DNA of 64,000 bases from assembly GCA_032207245.1 (NCBI GenBank), contig CM063501.1, forward strand, positions 61,734,793-61,798,792, given 5' to 3'. Under the pieces are notes generated by a model, which was not told the DNA's origin, made no database searches, and worked only from the letters and a program-made list of their open reading frames with translations. Shown here one piece after another: positions 14,105 to 27,874 of the stretch (its first letter is position 1; every line of letters begins with the position of its first letter). The stretch is from Pardosa pseudoannulata. Taxonomy: Eukaryota > Arthropoda > Arachnida > Araneae > Lycosidae. Both the position numbers and the translations under genes were made by a program.

Positions 14105-14446
14105 CATAAAATATTTCCTCATTTTAGCTGCTTGGTGACACTTTAGGCTTCTTGACAACATATTTAAACAATATAGAAAATTTTTTTCACTTCAGTTTAT
14201 ATACAGGTTTTAAATTTTGGGTAAATTTTTGAAGAAAAATCATACACTAAGCTTATACATGGATGGGCTTATATTCATAAAATATTTCCTCATTTTAGCT
14301 GCTTGGTGACACTTTAGGCTTCTTGACAACATATTTAAACAATATAGAAAAATTTTTTCACTTCAGTTTATATACAGGTTTTAAATTTTGGGTAATTTTT
14401 GAAGAAAAATCACACACTAAGCTTATACATGAATGGGCTTATATTC
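14105..14446. repeat. 171-bp tandem duplication
   Basis: The block beginning CATAAAATATTTCCTCATTT at 14105 repeats at 14276 with only a few differences, and both end near GGGCTTATATT. A recent local duplication. No gene content. Confidence 0.85.
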
Positions 14447-15749
14447 AGAAATATATGATATATTCAGATTTTATTGAAATTTTTTTTATATATATTTCCC
14501 AACTATTCAATAACTTTCATGCAACTGCTCTCTGAAAAACCTTAGATTTCTTGAAGTGAATAAAAGTTATCAATATCTGATGTTGCTAATATACATTCTA
14601 AGTATTTCAAAAAGATATATTTAAAAAATGTTCATCAATTTATTTTTATGCATTCAGTTCAGAAATATTCTAAATTAACAATTAAAACATATTTAAAAAG
14701 AAAATAAATAATGACTAGTACATTTTCCTCCTCAGTCAACATAACATTCCAGATTAAGAAAATTTGGAGAATTGAAATAAATTTAGACTGAACATTATAA
14801 GGCTATAAACAGACAATTATTTGGATCATAATATTTTAAAAGGACAAAATATATAATCACTTATAGTAAATTTTTAAATACTATTGTGTATTCCATCTCC
14901 CTAAAAAAACTTAACTTTACTCTTACAATACAATACAATATGCAATGCAAAATAATCTAATGGAATCAATAATGAGCGCAATATTTTTCTTACTAAAAAT
15001 TAACAATATAAGTATTTCCAATTTATTAAGAAATGAGTTTATTGAAAAGTAGTAATCACACATAATGCTTATTTTAGTTTATGGATAACTAAATTCAATA
15101 CATAAAGGGCAAGCTGTCACCAGTACAAGCTGTAAAATTAAATTTTGATTTTCATATTGATAAGCAAATATACCAGAATAGAAGAAAAAGAAAATACAAA
15201 TGAATTGTACAAACACAGTGGTACCTCAATTTTTGAGTATTCAAACTTTGAGAGCCTTTTAAATTGGGAATTGTCGTTGAATCAAATTTACAGCTATGAG
15301 TTACATGCAAAATTCAACATATGGGTGAGCTCTAGTAGAAATAGCCAAAAACAAATGTAAAAGAAAATTAAGTGAAAATAAAATGAATAAAATACAATTT
15401 TTTTAATAAAGTAATTTAAATGCATGTTATAAAATTGAGATTTTTTTAATACTTTCATTTCGCACATGAAAAATACATAATAAAGAAAATAGGGTGGCTT
15501 TCAGGAAACTAGCTTAAATCAATACAACTTCAAATAATTAAACTGATTTAATGCCAAATAATTTAGTTCAGTTTGTCTACTCTCCTTTTAAACTGATGGG
15601 AATGGCTCATTAGGACTGTGTATCCTCATGTACCACCTAAGAGTATGCAGAGAATTTAGTCAAGCTTTCTCCCTTTCCACAAATATCTTCAATTTGTTTG
15701 GTTTTTTTAGGTAAATGTCATTTCCTAATCTTTATATAAATAAGGGATT

Positions 15750-15750
15750 G

Positions 15751-15792
<42 letters not shown>

Positions 15793-15876
15793 CATATATA
15801 CATGTATATATACATATATATATACATATACATATATATACACATATATACATATATATATATATATACATACATA
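15750..15876. repeat. (TACA)/(TA) microsatellite
   Basis: Interrupted TATA/CATA array ending where the LTR at 15877 begins. A similar array at about 16457-16600 lies on its other side. Confidence 0.85.
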
Positions 15877-16095
15877 TGTAACGGGTACAATTATTCCCCT
15901 CTAGATTTTTACAATAGGTGGCGCTAAAAAACCATCAAGTGTGTTCTAATATAGTGTCAGTGGTCTATGAGAGTGTGTTTTGTGCTCTTTGTTGTTTTGT
16001 GTTGTGGAACTTTGAAAGGAAATAAAAATGGTTCCTAAAAAATAGACTAAGTTAATTCTCTACGCCTTTTGAAATAAGAGTCTCGTCCTTCTACA
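15877..16095 (+). mobile_element. LTR followed by a degenerate primer-binding site
   Basis: The block runs TGTAACGGGTAC to CTTCTACA (TG...CA) and has an AATAAA (16020-16025). One base later TGGCACCCAATGTG resembles the tRNA-Lys primer-binding site TGGCGCCCAACGTG. A 5' LTR of a decayed LTR retrotransposon is likely. No gag-pol homology or second LTR seen in 16096-16456. Flanked by microsatellites. Confidence 0.5.
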
Positions 16096-18059
16096 GTGGC
16101 ACCCAATGTGAAATTTTAAAAGAATGGAAAAGTGTCATCCAGAGACATGCCATGTTTCTTCCCGTCCTGGGAAATAGTAAAATTCTGTTAAAGTATCGAT
16201 TCATCTTGACATGTGTTGCCCTAACACAATGTGAAAATTTTGGTGTGTGTGTTCTACAGTGATTTTTGCTGCTTCCACCAAGAATTGTGTGCTTCATCTA
16301 GTGTATGCTTTCGTTTCAGTGAAAGTTCCGTTTTCAATGAAATTGATTCTTCCAAGAATTTTGTGTTGCATTCATATAAAAATGAAATCTCCATAAAGCT
16401 GTGTTCTGAAAATCATCTTTATGATTAAATACACTGCTAAAGTAAAAGCAGTTTTTATATATATGTATATATACATATACATATATATGTATTCACATAC
16501 ATATATACATATACATATACATATATGTATACACATACATATATACATATATATATATACATATACATATATATATATATACATATACATACATACATGA
16601 CTCCAAACAGATACATGGCATCACTGATAATTCATTTAAAAAATTAATTATCTCCCAATATAATTATCCTTTTTTTCCCAATGGTTGCAATTAAATTTTC
16701 AGTAGAACCTTTCGTGGTTAGATGTTATGGGCTCTAACAATTGATACCTTTATATCTAGATCAACATGCAGTTCCACTTAAAGAAATGTGGTAACATCTC
16801 ACTAAAAATATATAACTCTTTAAAATAGAAAAGAGAATGCATAGCCATATAAGTGTTTCCAAAAATATAAAATGGTTGAAAAGTAATTGAAAGTATAAGT
16901 ATTCTAAAAATTTGTTTAAAAACAAAATGCTACTTTTAGCTTTCTTTTTATAAAATTAATGGAATTTTGATTCATTAATCAAATTTTGATTATGATTTCA
17001 TTAATCATAAATTATGATTTCATTAATCAAACAGAAATTTGTCCCAAAATTTGTAAAATGTTGGAAAATTCCCCAATTTTTGCAGAATTTTAAAAAGTTC
17101 CTAGATATTTTCCTGCCAATTCCCCAATTTCCCTGTTGTGAGGTCACCCTACACTATAAACAGTGCAACAGCTCCCTAAAAAGAATTTTGTTTTACTTAC
17201 ACCAATGGTAATTGTAATTATTAAAACATTTGTAAGATAGTTTAATAGGATATTCTTAAAAAAAAATCACTTTTGTGAAAAGTAGTAAATTACAACAGCC
17301 TATATGTCAAGGTACCACTATAATTAGAAAAAAAGGCTTTAAAATATCTAAGATTCACAAAGAAACAACTGAAGAATAAATTAGCTTTTAACAATAATCA
17401 AAATAGTAATAGATCATACATACCATATAATATTCATACATATCTTAACAAATGTAGATCAAAAACAGAGTTTAAAAGAAACTGGAATGTGACATGTCAA
17501 CATATGTAACTTCATAAAATCAAAATCACAATTAATAATAGTACATACAACAGTTCACAAATGTATGAACTTGAGCAAAATATATTAATTTAAAAAGCAT
17601 ACTATATTTTACTATTTCCTTAAAAAGTAACTTAATTCCATTAATAAAGATATATCTATCAGATATACGTAATATATATACTGTGTCTAAAAAAAGACAA
17701 AATCACATCAATTTCACAAGGAAAATAATTAAACAGTAGACAGCTGGAAAATGCAGGATTGTTTTTTAAACATATCTGATGGAAGGTTCAGAGCAATGAA
17801 TATTAGATTAGTATGTGCCATACACACTCTTATGTATGTACAATTATATACATAATGAAAAGTGTGAAATCTAAAAAACCTTCTTCTTAAGCACACAAAC
17901 ATGGAACTAATCATAGAATTTGATCTAAGGATACTAAAAACAAGGTCTAAGATTTAAGAAGTAACATACATTATCCTAATTACAATTACAAAAATAATTT
18001 CTTTTACCTAGCAAAGAAGAACAAAACTTTAACTTATTATTCAACAAAGAGGAAAATGC
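16096..18059. other. Region 3' of the gene
   Basis: Degenerate primer-binding site and possible retroelement leader (16096-16456), a microsatellite, then AT-rich DNA. No coding region recognised. Confidence 0.4.
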
Positions 18060-18544
18060 AATAACATTTTTACAACATAGCAGTATTTATTTATTTGAAC
18101 AGAAATAAATTGTTCAGTATGCTTAAGTTTTTATATGTGGATGACTTTTTTTTTTCAAAATTAAGTATTAATAGGGGTTAGATCAGATTCCTTTATAAAG
18201 TATCAATAAAATTTAATAAAGTAACACAAATACTTTATCATCAACCCATTCTAAAATAAGGCACAGTTTTGTAATTTTTAAGAAATTTTAAATGTGCATG
18301 AAACATAAAACATGACCATAGTCTTTTAAAGAATGAATTGCATAAGAATGCAGTATGTTAATGAACAACTATCATTAAAAAATAATTTACTATGTACAAT
18401 GCATACAGATAGGAAATACTAGCCTATATCACCAGACTGTACAAAATTTGGTAAAATTTACATTATAGTAAACAAAAGCTCTTTTCGTGAATATTGTTTA
18501 AATAAAAATCATTTGTCTGTCCTGCACAACTAATCCATGTATTC
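18060..18544 (-). other. Probable 3' untranslated region with poly(A) signals
   Basis: Directly downstream of the stop. Two overlapping AATAAA signals on the minus strand lie at 18086-18091 and 18090-18095, about 450 bases after the stop. The DNA is extremely AT-rich, so other signals further left cannot be excluded and the end is a guess. Confidence 0.3.
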
Positions 18545-18615
18545 TCATAATATACTGGAAGGTTTGAGAATGTTTAAGTAGCAAGTTGTCTTCTTACAGT
18601 CAATCAAATGTGATG
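18545..18615 (-). CDS. Last coding exon: end of the zinc-finger tail, with stop
   Basis: Found by asking what should follow EGNDL in this finger family (A-x-H-L-x-x-C and then CY). The acceptor TTTCATTTCTTTCTAG is very good. In the required phase the exon reads [17 protein letters not shown], then KPSSIL and TGA at 18545-18547. It supplies the last His and Cys ligands. The intron before it is 4.3 kb. Confidence 0.72.
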
Positions 18616-20467
18616 CTAGAAAGAAATGAAAACATCAGATTTAATAAAATTGATATTATACTTAAAAAGAAAATAAAAGACCCTTTCTACAAGGATCTTC
18701 TCAACTTCATACAGGCCCAATTGGAATGTTTGTGTTTACCCTTTCATTTCTAGGAATGCTAGAAATTCATCCTTTCTAGAAGTCTACTTTATTAACATGG
18801 TATTAGTTGTCCCCCTACTCAACTGATCCTTCTGTATTGTGAAATGGCGTTACTGCCATATTGATCTTTTACATGCACAATGCATATTAATTCATCACAT
18901 ATTTCAAGATTCATATAATATTTATTCTTAATCTAAGTGTTTATTATTTTTCTCATTTCACGAGTGTATCACACAAAATTTCTATGTTTCTTGGGAATAT
19001 ACAGAGTATCTAACCAAATAAAATTTTTCAAATCCATGACTTTTCATGACTTTCTCTAATTTAGCAGATCATTTTTCATGACTTTAAAAAGCTTTCGTTA
19101 AAGTATATATGAATAAAACTTCTGATGTACATACAAATAAAATATATGCTTTTTGAGAAATTACAGGAATTTTATCATAAAAAAAACTATAAACTTACTT
19201 TATAAGTGTTAATAAACTCACATACATAAAAATAAATTGTTGTATCTACATACCTAAGTTTAATCATATAGCAATTTTTCAATCAAAATGTTTCCAATTT
19301 GGTATTATCCAGGTGACCATGAATAACAGACAAATATAACCCTATAACATTTATATACATTATCCCTAAAGATAAACTTATATTTTGTGCAAAAAATCTT
19401 AACTAATTTTTATTAAAAAAATAATTATTATTATATTAATAAAATTTTAATCTAGAATTTAAGAAAAATCCAGAATAATATACATTTACCCACCCATTAA
19501 GCTTTCTTGCTTTGAGTTTCCTTGGTGAACAAATTTTACTTGGCAATATGGTCAAAGATAATACATAAATACCAAACTCAGTAACTTCAGTCAAATGACA
19601 AGTAAAAATAGAATTAAACAATTCAATGCATTTTTTTAATCGGTAGTTTAGTGGACAAATAACTTTTACTCATTTTGCTTGAAAAATCAAGACTTTCCAT
19701 GACAAAATTAATCCATTGTCTAAATCCATGATTTTCTATGACTTTTCCTGACTTTCCAGGTGCGCGGAAACCATGAATATAATAATTTTTTAGAACTTGG
19801 CTTCCCAGGTTACCAGCACTGAAACATACATTTATGTTGGTATTCTCTCTTATATGTTCCAGATTTAAAACTAAAATGGCATAAAAATTCTATGATCTAC
19901 TTAATTAAGCTATTCTGATGAAATAAGAATTTTAGAAAATGCTGGCCATACAAGGTCTGATTTCAAAAAAAGTCTTACTATTTAATACTATTTTAAATGG
20001 GTACAAACAATCATGAAAGCTGTAGGATTTAAATTCACATATAGACAATTGTTTGAAAATTCTAAGAAGTTTGTTTAGTTTGTTGTTTTTGCTATCCAAA
20101 CAGTTTGGACCGAGTTTACTATGAACATAATTATCTTAATTATGAATATTATTAAGAATTTATTAAGAATACTACGTTAATTCATTCCTTTTTATATGCA
20201 GAAAGCATTTTGTCAAAATAATTTTGCTTACCCCTCTTTATAAGTCCCAATGACTTACCTGTGAGTTGCATAGAGAATAGCAACCCACAAGTTCTATTAT
20301 ATTGCATACTTTAGTATCTACAGGTTAAAAAGATAAAGTTACATAAATTCCAATTACTTGTATATAATGTGCACTTTTATTATCAAATATTTAGGACAAA
20401 ATCTAAATATATGCATTACACATGGAATGTTATTTTGTGCTTCAGGTAATTATATACATACATATAT

Positions 20468-20547
<80 letters not shown>

Positions 20548-23500
20548 CAAAATGATACTTGAGGCAAAAAATTTAAAGATAAAAATCTAACTCATTAAAC
20601 ATATTGCTGCATTTTTACTTCACCCTTGTTACACTTTTACATAACAGTACCAGAACCACTTATATTAATTTTGAATACCACACCTTGACTTGAAGAAAGG
20701 TTCTCATCTTCGTTTGCATACTGAACTATTTGCAATCTAAATGCTACAATATAATTAGGTCACTTTTCCCTCTTGCTCTTATGTTGCCACAAAATAGTTT
20801 TCTCTTATAGAATGAAGAGAAAACCACTCAATATAAAAAAGTTTGGTTTGATATGCTACAGCTTACTGTTTTGCACACAAGAGCTAACGAGACTGGAACC
20901 TATTACTTAAAGCTGATTCCAAATGGTTACATAGATGCTCACAGCAGGATTTAAACATGCAAACTCCAGCTCCAAAGAGTAGTACTGTACAATTCATTAA
21001 GTTGGCCAAATGGTAGAGTAGGCAGTATAAAAGGGGAGATATATATAAGGTCTTCAATTTCAAGGTTCTTCATTTTCACAATCATCAAAAGTATCCTAAA
21101 CCCTTTCAGTAAAATGGACCATGGGTTACAGTGATGGTGCTCTTATGAGCTACCCTAACATAAATCTAATCCCAAACCCTCCCTAAATAAGAACTAATTA
21201 CAAGCAAAAAGCATTTCATTATGAATAGAATCACCTGAAGAATGACACTGAAACAATATTAGAGGCCAAGTCATTTGATCCATTTAATAATTGGTTTCCA
21301 ATCACATACATGTCAAAATTTAGATGTATGTTATATTTGAGTCAGCCCATTTTTAAGCACATACTATTCTATGCTCATGGATAGAACAGCAAAATTTGAC
21401 AGGCAGAAAAGTTTTGGTAAACAAAGTGACAGTTAAAATACAATTAAACCATTGCTATCACTGAATCATTAAATAAGTTTGGCAACTATTTTTCTTAGTA
21501 ACATTTAGTCGGCATTTAGAGCAGTAAATTAATTAACAACGGAAAATGCAACAATTCATGAAATCATATATTAAATGCATTTCATTTAGGTTGTTGATAT
21601 ATAGTGCTGAGTATACAGTATATAGTGCAGAGAAGGCAAATATGCTATTCCTGTGTTTGTCTTTTTTTTTTTTTTTCTTTTTTTAATTATTTACAATGAG
21701 TCTGTAGAAATGAGTTAATAAAATGTATGGAAAAAAATCATGTTCGCAACTGTGTGCTGGTATATTTGCATACCTTCCATCTGCTATGGATTAGACTTGG
21801 TCATTCCAGAAAATACTATGTAATTACTCAATTATGCATCAGTACTGAAAGGGAAGATTTCATGATTTTTGTGGCAATTTTCCCAAAATAAGTTTTATAG
21901 TGTAATGTTAAAGATTTTTTTTTCTAATCTTTATATTTATACATTTTATTATATAATCTAATATGGAAAAGTTTAGGAAGTTTAGAAATTATAATCAGAT
22001 GAAACTTATTCAAATTGTGAAATTGTTTGTTAGAACTATGTGAATAGATATATTTACTGATGAATGTTTACAAAATGTTCAGGTGTTTAGTTTTGCATTG
22101 TATATTGAATTAAGTTCACTATTGCTCCATAATTAAATTATTCCTTACTATTTCTCAAGATACCCTCTAACTCATCAAACATTTATTTACTATAGAGTTT
22201 CTAGAAATTTAACTATTACTCAAACAGCTGTTTTATCATAACATTTTTGATGCTGTGTTTACTTCATTAATATTCTAAAAGTATTTTAATTCATAGTGAA
22301 ACATTAAGATAATGTTAAGTTAATGCTACATTCTTACTCAGGGGTGCAATTTGGGCATTGCCACTGAGAGGGCAATAATTGAATCAAAACTATAAAATAT
22401 GAATAAAACCTCAAAAAATTGAGGGAGCAAAACCACAATTTACCCTTCCTCTACTAACATTTCAGGGGAAAGCAACATTTGTCCCCCTCTTGCCCCTCCA
22501 AATTACGCCTGTGTTCTTACTTTTATACACATTGTAACATTTTAACTGTGGTGCTGTAAAAGGCACATTATTGAGTGCTTACAGATCAGTTAGTGATAAA
22601 TGGGGGTTATGTATCTGTAAAATATTTGTCATTTTATTTGGGATGAAATTTGAGCAGGTAAGGTAGCAATGCATGGAGCAACAAATCACTTAGAGCACAG
22701 GGGTGCACAATACATAAATACAGGCTGTATATGAGATTAAATTTATCATATTTTTATTAACAGGATTCCTGCTTTTCATTAAGTAAATCAATTGTTTGAG
22801 TTAATATTTGGGAGAATTCACTAACACTTAATTTAATTGAAACATTTTAAACTTTTAAAAACTACATATTTTAATATAAATTTTCAGTACAAATTATCCT
22901 AGCAGCCAAATATTATTTTATACTATTTTTTTTTAATCTTACCTAGATCATTTCCTTCTAGTGAGCTATATCCACATATGCAATACCATTCTTGAGGAAG
23001 GAGAAGCTTTCTACTGTTTTGATGGCTTTCAGCAAATTTTCTTCCAAACAGTATAAATGATCGATGGCGAGCAAATGCCTTTTGGCAGTATGTGGAATAA
23101 ATATTATATCTGCAATCACTGCAGTTATAAGGCTTCCTAAAAACATATATAAATTTCCATTTAGATATTATTCAAAGAATTAATATTGAAAATAAAATTT
23201 TATTAAAAAAAAAAAAGGTACACAAACAACAGAATCCATACATAGTATTTAAATAATTATGAATCATATACTATTATATTAATATTTAAAATCAGATTGT
23301 CCTTCATATCTTCAGGAAAATAATGTATGATCAGTAAAACAACAAAAACAAACCAAATTTACAAACTAAAAATAATAATTTTGGTAAATACATATCTTGA
23401 AAATGTAAGTAATTTACAACAGCTATACAGAAAGAGCATTAACAACAGCTTTTTGTACAGTGTTAAGAGGTTCTTTAAAAACCTTTAAGACCTGATATAT

Positions 23501-26500
23501 ATGTATGTATCAGACCAGAAGTGTTTTGTTTTGGTTTGGTTTGGAGTGCTACGTCTACTTTTTGCAACATGAGGGCTAATGCGACCGGGACCTACAGCTT
23601 AAAGCCAATTCCAAACGGCTACGAACATCCATGCCGCTGTGGGATCCGAACCCACGAACTCTGGTACTGAAGGCCAGCACATTAACCAATCGGTCATCGT
23701 TCGGCCAGACCAGAAGTGTAGAGAGAAATTTTCCGTAAACCAAGAGGGTGAGGCTCTCCCTCTTCAGTAATAAGTATATCTAATAAACTAGAAAGAACAG
23801 CTCAGTTAGCAAAGACAACAATCTCATAACTGGAGAATTGCAAGATTGAGACTTGATCCAGGCAAAGATCCACTGCATTCATTCATGGTGACTGGGGCAC
23901 ATAAAATAGACTTGTGCTTAAAATGCCCTCAAGTCCCAAAATGAAGCCAAGCCTCGGAATTTTCTGTTTAGTCTCAGCTTCTAAAAAACCCACTACATAA
24001 AAGTTGTTTATCACTCTAGCAGTACTTTTAAAACAAGAGGTACACCCCTTTGTTTTAATTCGAGTAGCTTCTAGTTCACATGTTTGGCTCACCCCAATGT
24101 CATTAGCAACAACAACAGAAAGAACTGTAGGTTTGTTACAAATTAAGAAAAGTTCTTCTCCCCCATAAATCTTTTTTTTTTTTATATATCTAGTAAAAGT
24201 AAGTTAAAAGGAAGAATATTGTGATCTAAACAATCTGATTAACATTTTAATTAAAAAATTAAAACTCCAAAAATACTTTCTGCCATTTTATAATGCCAAC
24301 AAAGAAACGTAACAGTTTTGAGTAATACTCAAAACCTTGTTGGTATTATAAAATGACAGTAGCCGTAAATATTAGTATCTACCTAGCCTGAACCTTACAG
24401 CATATGCTTGATACAGTGGTGTAGCAAGTGGGGGTTTCAAATCCCCTCATTATGATTGCTATATTATTCTGGGATATGGGGGGAGAAACCTCCTATCTCA
24501 TAAAAAATTTCTCACTACACCCTGTCTGATATATACAAATATATCAGGGAGGGACAAGCATGGAGTTAATAAAAGCTAAATCCCAATTTTTCATAATGTA
24601 CATAGCTGCACTATAGTTACATATGGTATCCCCCTCACTGGAAACTCAGTCACATGACCAAGAATTATGTGACAACAAGAGTTTTGTGTGAATAACAACA
24701 TCTGGTACAAGCACAAAAGATTGCCTTTAGGAAAACACAGTATCTGGCAACAGCATCATTTTGTGGTTAACTTCTAAGAAGAACAGACAACATTTGTACT
24801 GCATCTACAAAGAAATCTAACTTTTAAAATTTACTTTATAAAACTGTTATGAAAATCAATAAAATGCTTATATTTATGTTTTTTATTAACAACATTAAGT
24901 TTCTTAACTAACAAGAAATAAGGTAATTACTTTAGAAGATTGATTAGAGATTTAGTTTACTGTATTCATTTATATATTTGATTTGCATAAATGTTGATGC
25001 AACTTGCAAGTTATACTCTGACCACCATATATACATACACAGTTATACATATTGCACCTATGTACTTACAGCTAGAATAAAGATTTCAAATTGCATACAT
25101 TTTGAACAATTCTTTTTAAAGTAAAATTAACAGTATAACTAATGCATGATTATACACAAATTATATGACAAACAAAGCAAACTGAAACTTGTAATTAAAA
25201 AACTGATTTATTAATATAAGAATCAAGTTGAAACTTAAAAAAACACTGACAAGCACATACAGATTTCAAATAAATCAGACATGATTAAATATATATATAA
25301 ATATAATATATATTTTCTTTTCTTAGCATTATAATTAAACAGCAGACGAAAGTAGAAAAATCCTATAAAGAAAATTATAGATGAATTGAATAGTAATGCT
25401 TGCAAACTTTGGCCAAAAATGCATATTTTGAACATTTCAGTGATGGAGATGTAACACACAATAGTGCAATATGAATCATCCCCACTACTAATGCATTAAT
25501 AACATATACAAGATCAGGATATCGTAACAAAATATTTTAAACAATAGGAAAAACTTTACTCACGCAAAATGGTCTATAGTAACAGTATCTTGACATTCCA
25601 TACACTTTAATTTCCAATTTGAAGCTTCATCAAAATCTATTTTTTTTCGACTGTAAGACTTATCAGAGACAGACTTATTCACTAAAAACTGAGATTTACT
25701 AGTACTTGCGACTGGATTTTTTTCAGAAACAAAATAAGGTTCAGTATCATCATTTTGACTAATTATTGATGTAGATGCTACAGAACTAATTTCAGGTTTT
25801 GGAGCTTCAATTTCTGTTTCAATTTTCTCAACTTCAATTTCTTCATTATCCTCATCATCAGAAATAGTTTCAACCTTAATTTCCTTCCTGACATCAACAT
25901 GATCAATAATTGTGACTTCATCTGTATCTGAATCTGTATTTACATCTAAAATCAGACAATATAAATTATGCTTCCAAAACACGAAATCAATTTAAATTCT
26001 TAAAATTAAAAATTTTAAATAAATAATTATACCTGGTAACGTATAACCATTTATTGCATGCTCAGGAAGCCTCTGAAGAGCTATTTTAATTTCTGGTAAA
26101 GGCAATGAAAGGTCATAAACTTCAGCAGCCTAGGAAAAAATAAAAGTTCCGTTGACAAATACATGTTAAATCATAAATAATTATGATGCAACTAAAATTA
26201 ATTTTCAACATGTGTATGTTCTACCAGTTATTCACTTATATCTAATGAAAAATATTTGATCACTTGGGTACATTCTCCTTCTTATTAAACAGCTTTCATT
26301 TCCCCAATATTCCTAACCTCATATGAATTTATTGTAGAAATATTGCCTTCTAGACTTGGTCTAGCCTAACCAAGGAGGAAAAAGTCGAAATAATAGACAC
26401 AACAAATATTTTGCTTAACAATACATAAATTTTTTTTTTTTTAAACCCAAGCCAAGCTATAAAAAGGATTCACAAAACTTCTAAGTTTAAACAACACCTA

Positions 26501-27800
26501 CCACTATATTAACCTCCAAAAAGGTATGTATTTAAACCCTCTGGTAGAATTAAAAAGTCGGCTGTGTTTATTAAATGAACCACTTCTAAAATATTTCAGT
26601 TTTTATTCTGAAAATAAAAAAATCTACTATGGAACAAAAATCCATCCACTATACAAAATATAAGACTACAGTAATAATATATGCATATATTAAGCATTAT
26701 AATTAAGTATTTGCAAAAGCAAATATTAGAAAACAATATTTTGGTTTGGTTTGGTTTCGAGTGCTATGTTCTACTTTTGAGACTGGGCCAATGAGACTGG
26801 GACCTACAGCTTAAAGCCGATTCCAAATGGCTACGAACATCATTCCACTGTGGTATTTGAACCCATGAACTCTGGTACCGAAAGCCAGCACCCTGACCAA
26901 TCGGCCATCATTCGGCAAAAACAATATTTTAAATGGGGATTTTAATGACATTGTGTAATATACACTTACAGTCACCACAGAATGGCTTATTAAAAAGAGT
27001 TGTGTTATTTAAAGGATCCATTAATTTTAAGTGGTAATCGAGATAACAGAAGAGGAAAAAGCAAGCAAGCGTAGTGAATTGATTCTAAAGAATGGCAAAA
27101 GAATAAGAGATTTTTCTTCCCTCCTCTTTCATAGCTATGTAACCTGCAGGAGGAATAGAATCATCTTGGCATTCTGGCAAGCATGGTTTTCCATACTGTG
27201 GTCGAACAGTATACATATATCATGAACAAGAAATTCCCGAATTCTTTCTTTAACCATGTATTATATTTGTAGAATGTTACATTAATTTATAAAATGTCTT
27301 GAAAAGACATAAATTTAATGTTTTTTATAACTATGAGGAATAAAAAAGTTACATTATGGATAGAAAGTAAGCAAAAACAAGTAAAGCAATACTAAGATGA
27401 AAGTAAAAAAAACTATACAAACATACTTTTTGTAAAAGAGACTCATTAGAAATTTGCTTAAAATTTGACTCTGTAAAGAAACAAAAAAAATGAATTACAA
27501 TTTTTATTCTTATTAATATAGATTTGTTAAAAAAATAATTTTTTGTAGACACAGTACTAGGAAAATATACAAACTATCAAACTTATTTTTAATCCTTCAT
27601 TAGTTAATTATAGAAGTTACTAGAATATCCTTCAGCTTACTGGAACAATGTTCCAAGATATTCCAGTAAGGTATAAAATGGCAACTAGCTTAGTTTCTCA
27701 ATTAGTTCTTACCTTTCTCAACCAAGTGTGAGCATTAAATAAAACATTTCACATATTTACTATATGAGCATCCCTATTCTTTCAGATTTATCTATGTGAC

Positions 27801-27874
<74 letters not shown>

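Larger units (their letters stand above)
18616..22942 (-). other. Last intron (4.3 kb)
   Basis: GT-AG intron between the two final zinc-finger exons. It contains a 6-bp-TSD transposon (19002-19775), an (AT)n microsatellite (about 20455-20546), SINE debris near 20880-21000 and a hAT-like MITE (22339-22513). No further exon seen. Confidence 0.6.

Noticed and set aside
22958..23146. Alternative reading of the zinc-finger exon as a 62-residue protein starting [10 protein letters not shown]
   Set aside because: It is the same DNA in another frame. It lacks the Cys/His pattern and ignores the clear splice sites and phase.
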